Assembly (NCBI GenBank): GCA_025963815.1
Contig: JAOQAA010000314.1
Coordinates: 1 to 6,963 of the forward strand
From: Capsulimonas sp.
GTDB lineage: Bacteria; Armatimonadota; Armatimonadia; Armatimonadales; Capsulimonadaceae
Reading direction: 5' to 3'
Length of the DNA: 6,963 nt
In this document: piece by piece, positions 1 to 5,594 of the stretch
How the letters are laid out: each line of letters starts with the position of its first letter
Numbering within the stretch: position 1 is the first letter of the stretch
The notes under the pieces: generated by a model
Database searches by the model: none
What the model saw: the letters and a program-made list of their open reading frames with translations, nothing else
What the model was told of the DNA's origin: nothing
Made by a program: the position numbers and the translations under genes

Positions 1-440
1 GTCGGCAGATCGTAGTCCGGCTCGCGGGGCGCCGCCGCGGTGACGGGAGCCGTATCGCCTTTTTCGAAACGCACCTTCACGCGAACTTTTTCCTGGCGCG
101 GCTCGCGCTCCGCCGCGGGGATCTCGCGGATGGTGAAGTCCAGGGGGCCGCGCGCGTGGTAGCTGTTCTGCGCCATGAACCGCTGGAGGACGCTGACCAA
201 TTCTTCTTCATCCAGAAACGAAAGAAGATAATCGCGCTCCTCGGAGTCGTCCACGGCCAGCTCCAGGATAAACTTATTGGGGACGTAGACTTTGCTGTCG
301 AGGCCTTCCTTGCGGTTCTCCTCCATCGCGGCGATGATCTTGCGCAGGACGTCCTTGGGACGAAGGCCGCCGGCGTCTCCGCCGAAGAGATTCTCGTACC
401 AGGTCCCGAATTTGCTGTTAAATCGCTCGAAAAGGTCCAT
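1..440 (-). CDS. fhaA: FhaA-like DUF3662 protein, N-terminal part (runs off left edge)
   Basis: Partial gene: 146 codons are visible, and the 3' end lies beyond the window. The protein begins MDLFERFNSKFGTWYENLF and continues with the signature of the DUF3662 (FhaA N-terminal) domain: PKDVLRKIIAAMEENRKEG near residues 29-47, then VYVPNKFILEL, FLDEEELVSVLQRFMAQN and the closing GPLDFTIREI at about residues 104-113. After that a charged, Ala/Pro-rich linker starts. In the family a C-terminal FHA domain that binds phosphothreonine normally follows; here it would lie outside the window, so its presence is inferred. In Mycobacterium tuberculosis FhaA binds phosphorylated MviN (MurJ) and restrains peptidoglycan synthesis. 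Here the gene starts 9 bp after the murJ stop codon, so the two are almost certainly co-transcribed. A GAGGG lies about 12 nt before the ATG inside the end of murJ, which suggests translational coupling. Confidence 0.85.
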   Translation of the reverse strand, partial: MDLFERFNSKFGTWYENLFGGDAGGLRPKDVLRKIIAAMEENRKEGLDSKVYVPNKFILELAVDDSEERDYLLSFLDEEELVSVLQRFMAQNSYHARGPLDFTIREIPAAEREPRQEKVRVKVRFEKGDTAPVTAAAPREPDYDLP

Positions 441-449
441 GACTCTGTT

Positions 450-2087
450 TTACCCTCGTTTGCGCCGTTTTACCATATCAATGCCCGCTTGCAGCTCCGG
501 CATTTTCAGCAGCTGCGCCACAACAATGAACGCCGCCAGGCCCGCGCCGCCCGCGACGGCGAGGACAGTGGCCGAATACACGGTCGTCGGGACAAGAACA
601 ATTGTGAACAAGCCATCGAGCGCCATTCGCAATCCCCACGCCGTCACCAGCAACGCGGCCGTCGCCGCCAGCGTGCGCGAGACGCTCAGGATCAGTTCGC
701 GCCGCCCCAGCCCATGCAGCCGCTGGGACAGCACGATCAGCAGCACAATCATGTGCACCGTCGCCACAAAACTCGTCGCCAGCGCCAATCCGGCGACCCC
801 GCCATGAAACTGGATAACCATCCAGTTCAGCGCGATAAAGACAAGGGTGTTGATCGTCCCAGAAATCACGGGCGTACGCGAATCCTGGATGGAGTAGAAC
901 GCGCGCGTCAGAACCGCTTGCGCCGACCATGCGAAGATGCCGATCGAGTAATACCGCAGCGCCGTCGCCGTCACTTCCGTCGCGCTCACATCGAACTTGC
1001 CGTGCTGGAACAGCAGCATGACTACCGGTACGGAAAGCACACAAAACAGCGCGGAAGCCGGCACGGTCAGGAAAAGGATCGTGCGCAAAGCGTTGTTGAG
1101 GGTCGCCCGCAGCGCCTTGCGATTGCCCGCAGCCGCCTGCGCGGACATCGTCGGCAGGATTGCGATCCCCATGGCTTGCGCAAAGATGCCGATCGGGATC
1201 AGCATAATCCGGTTCGCAAACTGCATCGACGTCTGCGCGCCGTGCGACAGCTCGGAAGCGAAGTAGCTGTTGATGATCTGGTCGACATTCGGCAGGGAGA
1301 CGCCGAGCAGGATCGGCAGCATCATCTTCCAGACCTTCACGGCGCCGGGATGCAGCACCGCAAGACTGGGCTTATAGCGAGCGCCCGCGCGCTTGACATA
1401 AACCGCCTGGAGCGCGAAATTCCCGACAAAGGCTCCCGCCAGCGCTCCCCACATTAGGCTGGAAATTCCGCCCCCAAAGATCGGCGCGGCGATTGCCCCG
1501 GCAATAATCCCCAAATTATAGATGCTGGGGCCGAGCGCGGGGATCAAGAACTGCTTGCGCGCGTTCAGCGTCCCCATCATGAGGCCACCCAGCATGAAGA
1601 AGATCTGCGCCGGCACAACGATCCGAGTCAGATGCGCCGCCAGCGCGATCTGCTCCGGGCTATGACGGTATCCCGGGTTCAGCGCCACCACAAGCTGCGG
1701 CGCAAAGAGCTCCGCCATGACGACGAATAACGCGGCGACGATAAACGTGACGGTTGCGACGATGGAGAAGGTCTTCCAGGCGCCCTTTTCGTTCTTGTTG
1801 TTGAGATACTCGCTAAAGACGGGAATGAAGGTCGAGGAGAGCGCGCCGCCGGCGATCAAGTAGGTCATCAGGTCGGGGATCTTAAAGGCCGCGACAGAGG
1901 CGTCCGTGTCCACGCCGACCGGAAATTGATAGGCGATCACCATATCACGGACCATCCCGATGATCCGAGACAGCAGCGTAAACGCCACCACCGTCATCGC
2001 CGCGCGCTGCACGCCGCCGGACTGAGAACCGCCGTCGGTATTCGTCACGGCCGGAGGGCCTTTCGGCGGAGCCGTGGATGCTGACAT
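450..2087 (-). CDS. murJ: MurJ/MviN lipid II flippase
   Basis: Integral membrane protein of 545 aa in the MVF/MOP family, which flips the peptidoglycan precursor lipid II across the cytoplasmic membrane. Family marks are LLSRIIGMVRD (38-48), AFKIPDLMTYLIAGGALSS (67-85), FANRIMLIPIGIFAQAMG (290-307) and FYSIQDSRTPV in the second half. About 14 hydrophobic segments are spread along the whole length, as expected. From memory of the E. coli protein, with a constant offset of 23 residues, the functional arginines R18, R24 and R270 and D39 correspond to R41, R47, R293 and D62. R52 corresponds to T75, so that arginine is missing. The first 25 or so residues are a Pro/Ser/Gly-rich soluble extension. 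There is no C-terminal pseudokinase domain of the kind fused to mycobacterial MviN. The ATG at 2087 is supported by GAGGAA 8 nt upstream and a strong promoter. The FhaA-like gene follows. Confidence 0.96.
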   Translation of the reverse strand: MSASTAPPKGPPAVTNTDGGSQSGGVQRAAMTVVAFTLLSRIIGMVRDMVIAYQFPVGVDTDASVAAFKIPDLMTYLIAGGALSSTFIPVFSEYLNNKNEKGAWKTFSIVATVTFIVAALFVVMAELFAPQLVVALNPGYRHSPEQIALAAHLTRIVVPAQIFFMLGGLMMGTLNARKQFLIPALGPSIYNLGIIAGAIAAPIFGGGISSLMWGALAGAFVGNFALQAVYVKRAGARYKPSLAVLHPGAVKVWKMMLPILLGVSLPNVDQIINSYFASELSHGAQTSMQFANRIMLIPIGIFAQAMGIAILPTMSAQAAAGNRKALRATLNNALRTILFLTVPASALFCVLSVPVVMLLFQHGKFDVSATEVTATALRYYSIGIFAWSAQAVLTRAFYSIQDSRTPVISGTINTLVFIALNWMVIQFHGGVAGLALATSFVATVHMIVLLIVLSQRLHGLGRRELILSVSRTLAATAALLVTAWGLRMALDGLFTIVLVPTTVYSATVLAVAGGAGLAAFIVVAQLLKMPELQAGIDMVKRRKRG

Positions 2088-2093
2088 AGATAT

Positions 2094-2099
2094 TTCCTC
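2094..2099 (-). promoter_or_regulatory. Shine-Dalgarno site of murJ
   Basis: On the minus strand GAGGAA precedes the murJ ATG, with 8 nt between GAGG and the start codon. It fixes the start at 2087 and shows that this gene uses a conventional leader, unlike its divergent neighbour. Confidence 0.8.
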
Positions 2100-2107
2100 A
2101 CAGGGTG

Positions 2108-2136
2108 AGTATACGGATGGAGCGCAGGCGTGTCAA
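2108..2136 (-). promoter_or_regulatory. Sigma70-type promoter of murJ-fhaA
   Basis: Reading on the minus strand, TTGACA (2136-2131, perfect -35) and TATACT (2113-2108, five of six -10 matches) are separated by exactly 17 bp. The predicted transcription start is near 2101, giving a leader of about 14 nt that contains the GAGGAA ribosome site. This is the closest match to consensus in the window and implies strong, largely constitutive expression of murJ and the FhaA-like gene. The 73 bp between the murJ and phosphoesterase start sites also holds the opposing promoter, so RNA polymerase binding on the two sides could interfere. Confidence 0.88.
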
Positions 2137-2160
2137 TATGAACAGAAACGCCACACAGGG

Positions 2161-2166
2161 TATACT
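2161..2166 (+). promoter_or_regulatory. -10 element of an apparently leaderless phosphoesterase transcript
   Basis: TATACT sits with exactly 7 nt (2167-2173) between its last base and the ATG at 2174. Transcription would therefore begin at or within a base of the start codon, giving a leaderless mRNA. No Shine-Dalgarno sequence lies between the -10 and the ATG. With a 17-bp spacer the -35 would be ATGAAC (2138-2143), only three of six matches, so the -10 is the main signal. Confidence 0.68.
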
Positions 2167-2173
2167 CTCATTT

Positions 2174-2848
2174 ATGCGACGAATTTGGGGCCTCGCGGAC
2201 ACGCACTTGTCGTTCGCGCAGCCCAAGCCGATGGATATTTTTGGGGACCACTGGCGCGACCATCCAGCCCGGATCGCGAAGAACTGCCACGCGGTGATCG
2301 AGCCACACGACCTGCTGCTTATGCCGGGCGATCTGTCGTGGGCGATGCGCCGTCCGCAGGCCGAGATGGATCTTGCGTGGCTCAGCGCGCTGCCTGGAAT
2401 CAAAGTGCTCTGCAAGGGCAACCACGATTACTGGTGGGACTCGGACCGACCGCTGAATTATCCCGGACTGCATGACACGCCGTTCGTTTCGGAGGATGGC
2501 AAGATCGGCGTCGCCGGGACGCGCGGATGGGCGCTCCCCAACGGAATCATCACGCCGGAAGAGAAGGCGCAGAGCGACAAGATCGTGGCGCGGGAAATCC
2601 ACCGTCTGAACAAACGACTGGAAGCCGTCAAGGACTGTGAGATCAAAATTGCGCTGATCCACTATCCACCAATCCTCCCCTTCGCCGAGGTGCTCGCGGC
2701 GCATGGCGTCTCCACCATTCTCTATGGACATCTACATCTGGGCGGCAACGAGTCCACGCCTCCCGAGGAATGGCGCGGCATGCGCGCCCTTTGCGTCGCC
2801 TGCGACCGTCTGAACTTCACGCCAAGGCTGATCGCAACGCTGGAATAA
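2174..2848 (+). CDS. Metallophosphoesterase (calcineurin-like, COG1768-type)
   Basis: Predicted cytoplasmic phosphohydrolase of 224 aa with the full dinuclear-metal motif set: D9-x-H11 in GLADTHLS, G52-D53 in MPGDLSW, G82-N83-H84-D85 in KGNHDYWW, H163 in LIHYPP, and G185-H186-x-H188 in YGHLHL. The KPMDIFGDHW stretch (18-27) and the GDLSWAM and HDYWW surroundings match, from memory, the small COG1768 'predicted phosphohydrolase' family, whose substrate I do not know. No signal peptide or membrane segment is present. I place the start at 2174 because the protein begins exactly at the conserved first strand (MRRIWGLADTH) and because a -10 element ends 7 nt upstream. Longer in-frame starts (GTG 2105, ATG 2117) would lie upstream of that promoter and add a non-conserved tail. 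It is divergent from murJ and 3 bp from the next gene. Confidence 0.93.
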   Translation: MRRIWGLADTHLSFAQPKPMDIFGDHWRDHPARIAKNCHAVIEPHDLLLMPGDLSWAMRRPQAEMDLAWLSALPGIKVLCKGNHDYWWDSDRPLNYPGLHDTPFVSEDGKIGVAGTRGWALPNGIITPEEKAQSDKIVAREIHRLNKRLEAVKDCEIKIALIHYPPILPFAEVLAAHGVSTILYGHLHLGGNESTPPEEWRGMRALCVACDRLNFTPRLIATLE

Positions 2849-2851
2849 ACG

Positions 2852-3268
2852 ATGTACATTTATGTGCCCCATATCGCGCTGCTGATCCTCGTTCCCGTGG
2901 TGGTGATCCTGGTTCTCAAATTTCTCTCCGTGGGACAATGGATCACCGCCCGCGCGGCGGGTATTGAGGACGTCAGCCTCGCGGCCTTGATCGGGATGCG
3001 TCTGCGCAAAGTTCCGCCGGCGCAGATTGTGAACCCACTCATCGCGGCCGTGAAAACAGGCGTCGATGTGAACGTCCATCAACTCGAGACGCACTATCTC
3101 GCCGGCGGCAGCGTCAAAGGCGTAATCATCGCCTTGATCTGCGCTCACCGTGCTCATATCCCACTGTCGTTTCAGAAAGCAGCCGCTCTGGATCTTCAAG
3201 GCGTCAATGTCCTCGAAATCGTTCAAATGTCGATCCAATCCAATAATATCGATGCGCGTCTGCGGTAA
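2852..3268 (+). CDS. Half-length FloA paralogue (N-terminal region only)
   Basis: A 138-aa protein that aligns without gaps to the first 127 residues of the full-length FloA encoded 94 bp downstream. I count about 73 identities in 106 positions from LKF to QMSI. It keeps the N-terminal membrane segment (about residues 7-26) and the strongly conserved blocks [28 protein letters not shown] and IPLSFQKAAALDL. It ends at NNIDARLR, where FloA continues into the rest of its SPFH-like domain and the C-terminal helical oligomerisation region. I could not see FloA-like sequence in any frame after the stop, so it looks like a clean short gene rather than a fresh frameshift. It starts 3 bp after the phosphoesterase stop with only a weak ribosome site (GGAA), so translation is probably coupled. 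It might co-assemble with FloA or occupy its membrane sites. An eroding duplicate is the alternative. Confidence 0.82.
   Translation: MYIYVPHIALLILVPVVVILVLKFLSVGQWITARAAGIEDVSLAALIGMRLRKVPPAQIVNPLIAAVKTGVDVNVHQLETHYLAGGSVKGVIIALICAHRAHIPLSFQKAAALDLQGVNVLEIVQMSIQSNNIDARLR
2918..3235 (+). repeat. Diverged tandem duplication: first floA N-terminal copy
   Basis: This segment matches 3426-3743 in register along its whole length without indels. The proteins are about 69% identical, and the DNA has drifted mainly at third positions. The longest identical run I found is 22 bp (3089-3110 against 3597-3618, around HYLAGG), followed by 15 bp (ATCCCACTGTCGTTT). The drift pattern points to an old duplication with protein-level selection on both copies. 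Confidence 0.85.
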
Positions 3269-3312
3269 CCGGCGCTCACGGTCAAAATAAGCGTCTGTAT
3301 TGACTGCTCCCC

Positions 3313-3321
3313 TGGTATACT
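3313..3321 (+). promoter_or_regulatory. Extended -10 promoter of floA
   Basis: TGGTATACT is an extended -10 (TG-N-TATACT). No good -35 lies 16-18 bp upstream; a TTGACT at 3300-3305 is only 10 bp away and is too close to serve. The predicted start is near 3328, giving a leader of about 35 nt that carries the GGAGG ribosome site. It lets floA and the following gene be transcribed independently of the phosphoesterase and the short paralogue, although read-through from upstream is also likely since no terminator is seen between 3269 and 3312. Confidence 0.7.
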
Positions 3322-3349
3322 CAAGACATCACGAATTGAATTCGCGCAT

Positions 3350-3354
3350 GGAGG
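3350..3354 (+). promoter_or_regulatory. Shine-Dalgarno site that fixes the floA start
   Basis: GGAGG with 8 nt to the ATG at 3363. It overlaps another in-frame ATG (3348-3350), which has no such site. It also rules out the longer in-frame start at 3300, which would lie upstream of the promoter -10. Confidence 0.8.
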
Positions 3355-3362
3355 CGTTCCAC

Positions 3363-4373
3363 ATGGACTTAGTAGTGCTGGCTGTTGTGTTTATCGTCGC
3401 CCTTGTTCTCTTGTCGCTCTTTCTCAAATTCGTCCCAGTGCCGCTCTGGATCAACGCGCGCGCGGCGGGCGTCGAAGGCGTGAACCCGGGCAGCCTCATC
3501 GGTATGCGGCTGCGCAAAGTCCCACAGGACCGCGTCGTGAGTCCGCTGATCGCCGCCGTGAAGGCGGGTGTGCCTGTCAATGTCAACCAACTGGAAACGC
3601 ACTATCTCGCCGGCGGCAATGTCGACCGTGTTGTCAGCGCCTTGATCAGCGCGCACCGCGCGCAGATCCCACTGTCGTTTGAAAAGGCCGCCGCGATCGA
3701 TCTCGCCGGCCGGAACGTATTGGAAGCGGTTCGCATGTCGGTCGATCCGAAGGTCATCGAGACCCCGGTCGTCGCGGGCGTCGCGAAAAACGGTATCGAG
3801 ATGAAGGCGTTCGCCCGAATCACCCTCCGGGCCAACATCGACCAGTTCGTCGGCGGCGCCGGCGAGCAGACCGTTCTGGCGCGCGTCGGCGAAGGCATCG
3901 TCACCACCATCGGTTCGGCGGATACGCATAAGGACGTTATGGAGCGGCCCGACAGCATCTCCAAAACGGTTCTGGCGAAAGGGCTGGACGCCGGCACGGC
4001 GTTCGAAATCCTTTCGATCGACATCGCCGACGTGATCGTCGGCCAAAACATCGGCGCCCGCCTTCAGACCGATCAAGCCGAGGCGGACAAGAAGATCGCG
4101 CAGGCGAAGGCCGAGGAACGGCGCTCCATGGCCGTGGCGCGCGAGCAGGAAATGAAGGCGTACACGCAGGAGATGCAGGCGAAAGTCGTGGAAGCCCAGG
4201 CGCAGATCCCGATCGCAATCGCCGAGGCGCTCGCCGCCGGACGCATGGGCGTGATGGACTACTACAACATGCGTAACCTCCAGGCGGACACCGATATGCG
4301 CAGCGGCATCAGCAAGCTCTCCGCCGGCGACGCCGAGAGCGGGCCATCCGCGTCCACGGGCGCGCAGTCGTAA
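3363..4373 (+). CDS. floA: Flotillin-like protein FloA (YqfA family)
   Basis: A 336-aa protein, close to the roughly 330 aa of Bacillus FloA. It scaffolds functional membrane microdomains (bacterial lipid-raft-like patches) and affects cell-wall synthesis and membrane protein assembly. In order: one hydrophobic N-terminal segment (about 3-23) that inserts in the membrane, the family-specific [19 protein letters not shown] and LETHYLAGG blocks (28-85), the SPFH core with [20 protein letters not shown] and [11 protein letters not shown], then a long Ala/Glu/Gln-rich helical region (about 230-300; [17 protein letters not shown]) typical of flotillin oligomerisation. The conserved [15 protein letters not shown] tail starts at D299. 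The start at 3363 is chosen from its GGAGG site and from the position of the membrane segment. An NfeD partner, often found beside floA, is not present in this window. The next gene follows after 36 bp. Confidence 0.96.
   Translation: MDLVVLAVVFIVALVLLSLFLKFVPVPLWINARAAGVEGVNPGSLIGMRLRKVPQDRVVSPLIAAVKAGVPVNVNQLETHYLAGGNVDRVVSALISAHRAQIPLSFEKAAAIDLAGRNVLEAVRMSVDPKVIETPVVAGVAKNGIEMKAFARITLRANIDQFVGGAGEQTVLARVGEGIVTTIGSADTHKDVMERPDSISKTVLAKGLDAGTAFEILSIDIADVIVGQNIGARLQTDQAEADKKIAQAKAEERRSMAVAREQEMKAYTQEMQAKVVEAQAQIPIAIAEALAAGRMGVMDYYNMRNLQADTDMRSGISKLSAGDAESGPSASTGAQS
3426..3743 (+). repeat. Diverged tandem duplication: second copy, within floA
   Basis: This is the partner of 2918-3235, encoding FloA residues 22-127. 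Homology between the two genes stops shortly after this block, at the point where the shorter gene terminates. Confidence 0.85.
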
Positions 4374-4396
4374 CGTCGAGAGGACCAGGGGCAGGC

Positions 4397-4402
4397 GAGG
4401 AG
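4397..4402 (+). promoter_or_regulatory. Strong Shine-Dalgarno site of the repeat-protein gene
   Basis: GAGGAG lies 7 nt before the ATG at 4410, in the 36-bp gap after floA. No promoter is visible in that gap, so the downstream gene is probably expressed on the floA transcript. Confidence 0.8.
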
Positions 4403-4409
4403 TCAAGCG

Positions 4410-5324
4410 ATGCATTACGAAGCGATCGTCTTTGTCATTGCGGTCATCATATGGCTCGTCAAAGGCGTTGCGGCGATCTTTAAGTCCGCAGTGAAAGAAC
4501 AGTCAGGCTTCAAAACTCAGGGGACGCCGCCCCCTGGATACGGCCAGACGCCTCGCCTCGCCACGCCTGCTCCTCCGATCGACGGCGCGGGTCCTCTGTA
4601 CGGCCGGCCGCAAGCGCCCGCCGCCACGGTCTACGGACAGCAAAAGCAAACAGCTCCACAGTTCGGCCAGCAATCGCCGACGGCGCCGCAATTCGGCCAG
4701 CAATCGGCCAGCGCACCCCTCTACGGCCAGCAGACCGGAACGCCATCGCAATTCGGCCAAGCGCCCGCTACGCCGCAGCAGTACGGCCAAACACCGGCTC
4801 CCACGCAGCAGTATGGGCAGGCGGCGGGATATCCGCAGCAGTACGCCCCGCCCGCCGCAGCGCCGCAGGAATACATGCCGCCGCAGTACACGCCTCCGCC
4901 CGCGATTGCGCAGCAGTATGGACAAGCGCCTGGATTCCCCCAGCAATATGGGCAGGCGCCCGGATTTCCGCAGCAGTACGGACAAGCCCCTGGGTATCCC
5001 CAGCAATACGGCCAAGCGGCGCCCCCGGCGCCTCCCTACCCAGCGCCTTATGGTCGCCCGCCTGCTTCATACGGCGCGCTTCCGCCCGCGCCGCCTTACG
5101 CGTCCTATCCTTCGCAAACTCCCGTCGCGCCCCCGCAGCCAAGAGCTCAGGCTGCGCCTCGTCCGACCGCCCGAATCGCGGCGCCGGCTCCCGCCGCCCC
5201 AGCCCGATCGTCTAAGATCTCCCTGCCACTCGGCGACCGGAACAGCCTGGTCTCCGCCATTGTGATGCAGGAGATTTTAGGGCCGCCCCTTAGCAAGCGT
5301 TCCCACCGCTCAAGCCGTCAATAA
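4410..5324 (+). CDS. Membrane-anchored Pro/Gln/Tyr/Gly repeat protein downstream of floA
   Basis: I do not recognise this 304-aa protein as a named family. It has three parts. Residues 4-24 form one hydrophobic segment (AIVFVIAVIIWLVKGVAAIF) with no signal-peptidase site, so it is likely a membrane anchor. Residues 38-260 are low complexity, built from P, Q, A, G, Y and F, with many degenerate PQQYGQA/PQFGQQ units and three near-exact ten-residue copies of QQYGQAPGFP (168-197). Charged residues are almost absent there, so it should be disordered and resembles prion-like or phase-separating domains. The last 45 residues regain a mixed composition and contain LVSAIVMQEILGPPL (280-294), which looks like a short conserved helix-plus-tail motif. 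It follows floA by 36 bp with a strong ribosome site, which suggests a role with FloA at membrane microdomains. That role is inference. The reading frame is supported by the intact repeats. Confidence 0.82.
   Translation: MHYEAIVFVIAVIIWLVKGVAAIFKSAVKEQSGFKTQGTPPPGYGQTPRLATPAPPIDGAGPLYGRPQAPAATVYGQQKQTAPQFGQQSPTAPQFGQQSASAPLYGQQTGTPSQFGQAPATPQQYGQTPAPTQQYGQAAGYPQQYAPPAAAPQEYMPPQYTPPPAIAQQYGQAPGFPQQYGQAPGFPQQYGQAPGYPQQYGQAAPPAPPYPAPYGRPPASYGALPPAPPYASYPSQTPVAPPQPRAQAAPRPTARIAAPAPAAPARSSKISLPLGDRNSLVSAIVMQEILGPPLSKRSHRSSRQ
4911..5020 (+). repeat. 30-bp in-frame tandem repeat (about 3.6 copies)
   Basis: Copies start at 4911, 4941, 4971 and 5001 (the last partial), each encoding QQYGQAPGFP or a close variant. 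They differ mostly at synonymous positions (TATGGACAA, TATGGGCAG, TACGGACAA, TACGGCCAA). The protein repeat is therefore kept while the DNA has drifted. Looser units of the same kind extend back to about 4660. Confidence 0.9.
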
Positions 5325-5332
5325 ATCCCCCC

Positions 5333-5361
5333 TTGACCTATTGTCCGCACAAGCCTATTAT
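5333..5361 (+). promoter_or_regulatory. Distal sigma70-type promoter upstream of the Crp/Fnr gene
   Basis: TTGACC (5333-5338) and TATTAT (5356-5361) are spaced by exactly 17 bp, with five of six matches at each element. The predicted start is near 5368, 227 nt before the next coding start. It begins only 9 bp after the repeat-protein stop codon. It may give a long leader for the regulator gene or a separate small RNA. I saw no convincing intrinsic terminator or small ORF with a ribosome site between it and 5594. Confidence 0.65.
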
Positions 5362-5391
5362 TTGTGGCGCAGACCACGTTTGGCCCCCATA

Positions 5392-5401
5392 AAAGCGCTT
5401 T
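5392..5401. promoter_or_regulatory. Perfect 10-bp palindrome, possible operator
   Basis: AAAGCGCTTT reads the same on both strands and lies between the two promoters, about 24 nt after the predicted distal start. As RNA it could form only a tiny hairpin, so a protein-binding half-site pair is more plausible than a terminator, even though the following sequence is T-rich. Confidence 0.3.
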
Positions 5402-5488
5402 CTTTCGGTTTTTTCGTCTTTATTTGCACATATTAACCGAATATATACCTGTTTTTCTCCTATTCGCCGGATTTTGTGGGATGAATCT

Positions 5489-5517
5489 TTGATCTCTTAA
5501 CGTATGTATGGTATACT
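5489..5517 (+). promoter_or_regulatory. Proximal promoter of the Crp/Fnr regulator gene
   Basis: TTGATC (5489-5494), a 17-bp spacer, then TATACT (5512-5517) preceded by TG-N to make an extended -10. Both core elements and the spacing are good, so this should be a strong promoter. The predicted start is near 5524, giving a leader of about 71 nt. Confidence 0.8.
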
Positions 5518-5580
5518 TCGTTCGTAAGCAGGCAGTCTCTGTGTTGTTTACCACGTCGTTCTAACCCTGACGAGCAATCT

Positions 5581-5590
5581 AGAAGGAAAG
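5581..5590 (+). promoter_or_regulatory. Shine-Dalgarno site supporting a TTG start
   Basis: AGAAGGAAAG contains AAGGA ending 7 nt before the TTG at 5595. The first in-frame ATG is at 5619, which is too far from this site, so TTG is the preferred start codon. Confidence 0.75.
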
Positions 5591-5594
5591 AATA

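Larger units (their letters stand above)
5325..5594. other. AT-richer intergenic region with two promoters and a palindrome
   Basis: This 270-bp gap is visibly richer in A/T than the genes around it, especially 5380-5520. It contains two promoters reading rightward (5333-5361 and 5489-5517), the perfect 10-bp palindrome AAAGCGCTTT (5392-5401) and an ATATT-N5-AATAT inverted repeat (5430-5444). I see no tRNA, no convincing terminator for the preceding floA operon and no consensus CRP (TGTGA-N6-TCACA) or FNR box. Most of it is probably regulatory sequence for the Crp/Fnr gene. Confidence 0.6.

Noticed and set aside
156..1457. Long plus-strand open frame (433 codons) across the FhaA-like and murJ genes
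   Set aside because: Antisense to two clearly recognisable genes. Its translation is dominated by Arg, His, Gln and Asp runs typical of a shadow frame in GC-rich DNA, with no domain and no ribosome site.
2105..2173. Longer phosphoesterase start (GTG 2105 or ATG 2117)
   Set aside because: These starts lie upstream of the TATACT that precedes ATG 2174 and overlap the murJ promoter. The added residues precede the conserved first strand and look non-coding.
3300..3305. TTGACT as the -35 element for floA
   Set aside because: It is only 10 bp from TATACT, too close for a sigma70 promoter. The extended TG motif explains the promoter better.
3300..3362. Longer floA start at 3300 or at ATG 3348
   Set aside because: The 3300 start precedes the promoter -10, and the 3348 ATG overlaps the GGAGG that serves ATG 3363.
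3369..4415. Minus-strand open frame (348 codons) covering floA
   Set aside because: Mirror of the floA codon pattern, low-complexity Arg/Asp/Leu/Gly translation, no promoter or ribosome site, and floA itself is unambiguous.
4503..5015. Minus-strand frame rich in LLRR repeats opposite the repeat protein
   Set aside because: The repeats arise from the reverse complement of the QQYGQ-coding units. The plus-strand frame has a membrane segment, a strong ribosome site and operon context; this one has none.
4911..5020. CRISPR-like array
   Set aside because: The 30-bp units abut without spacers and are in-frame protein repeats.
5380..5425. Possible terminator for the floA operon around AAAGCGCTTT and the following T-rich run
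   Set aside because: The palindrome could form only about three base pairs with a four-base loop, so it is not a credible intrinsic terminator.
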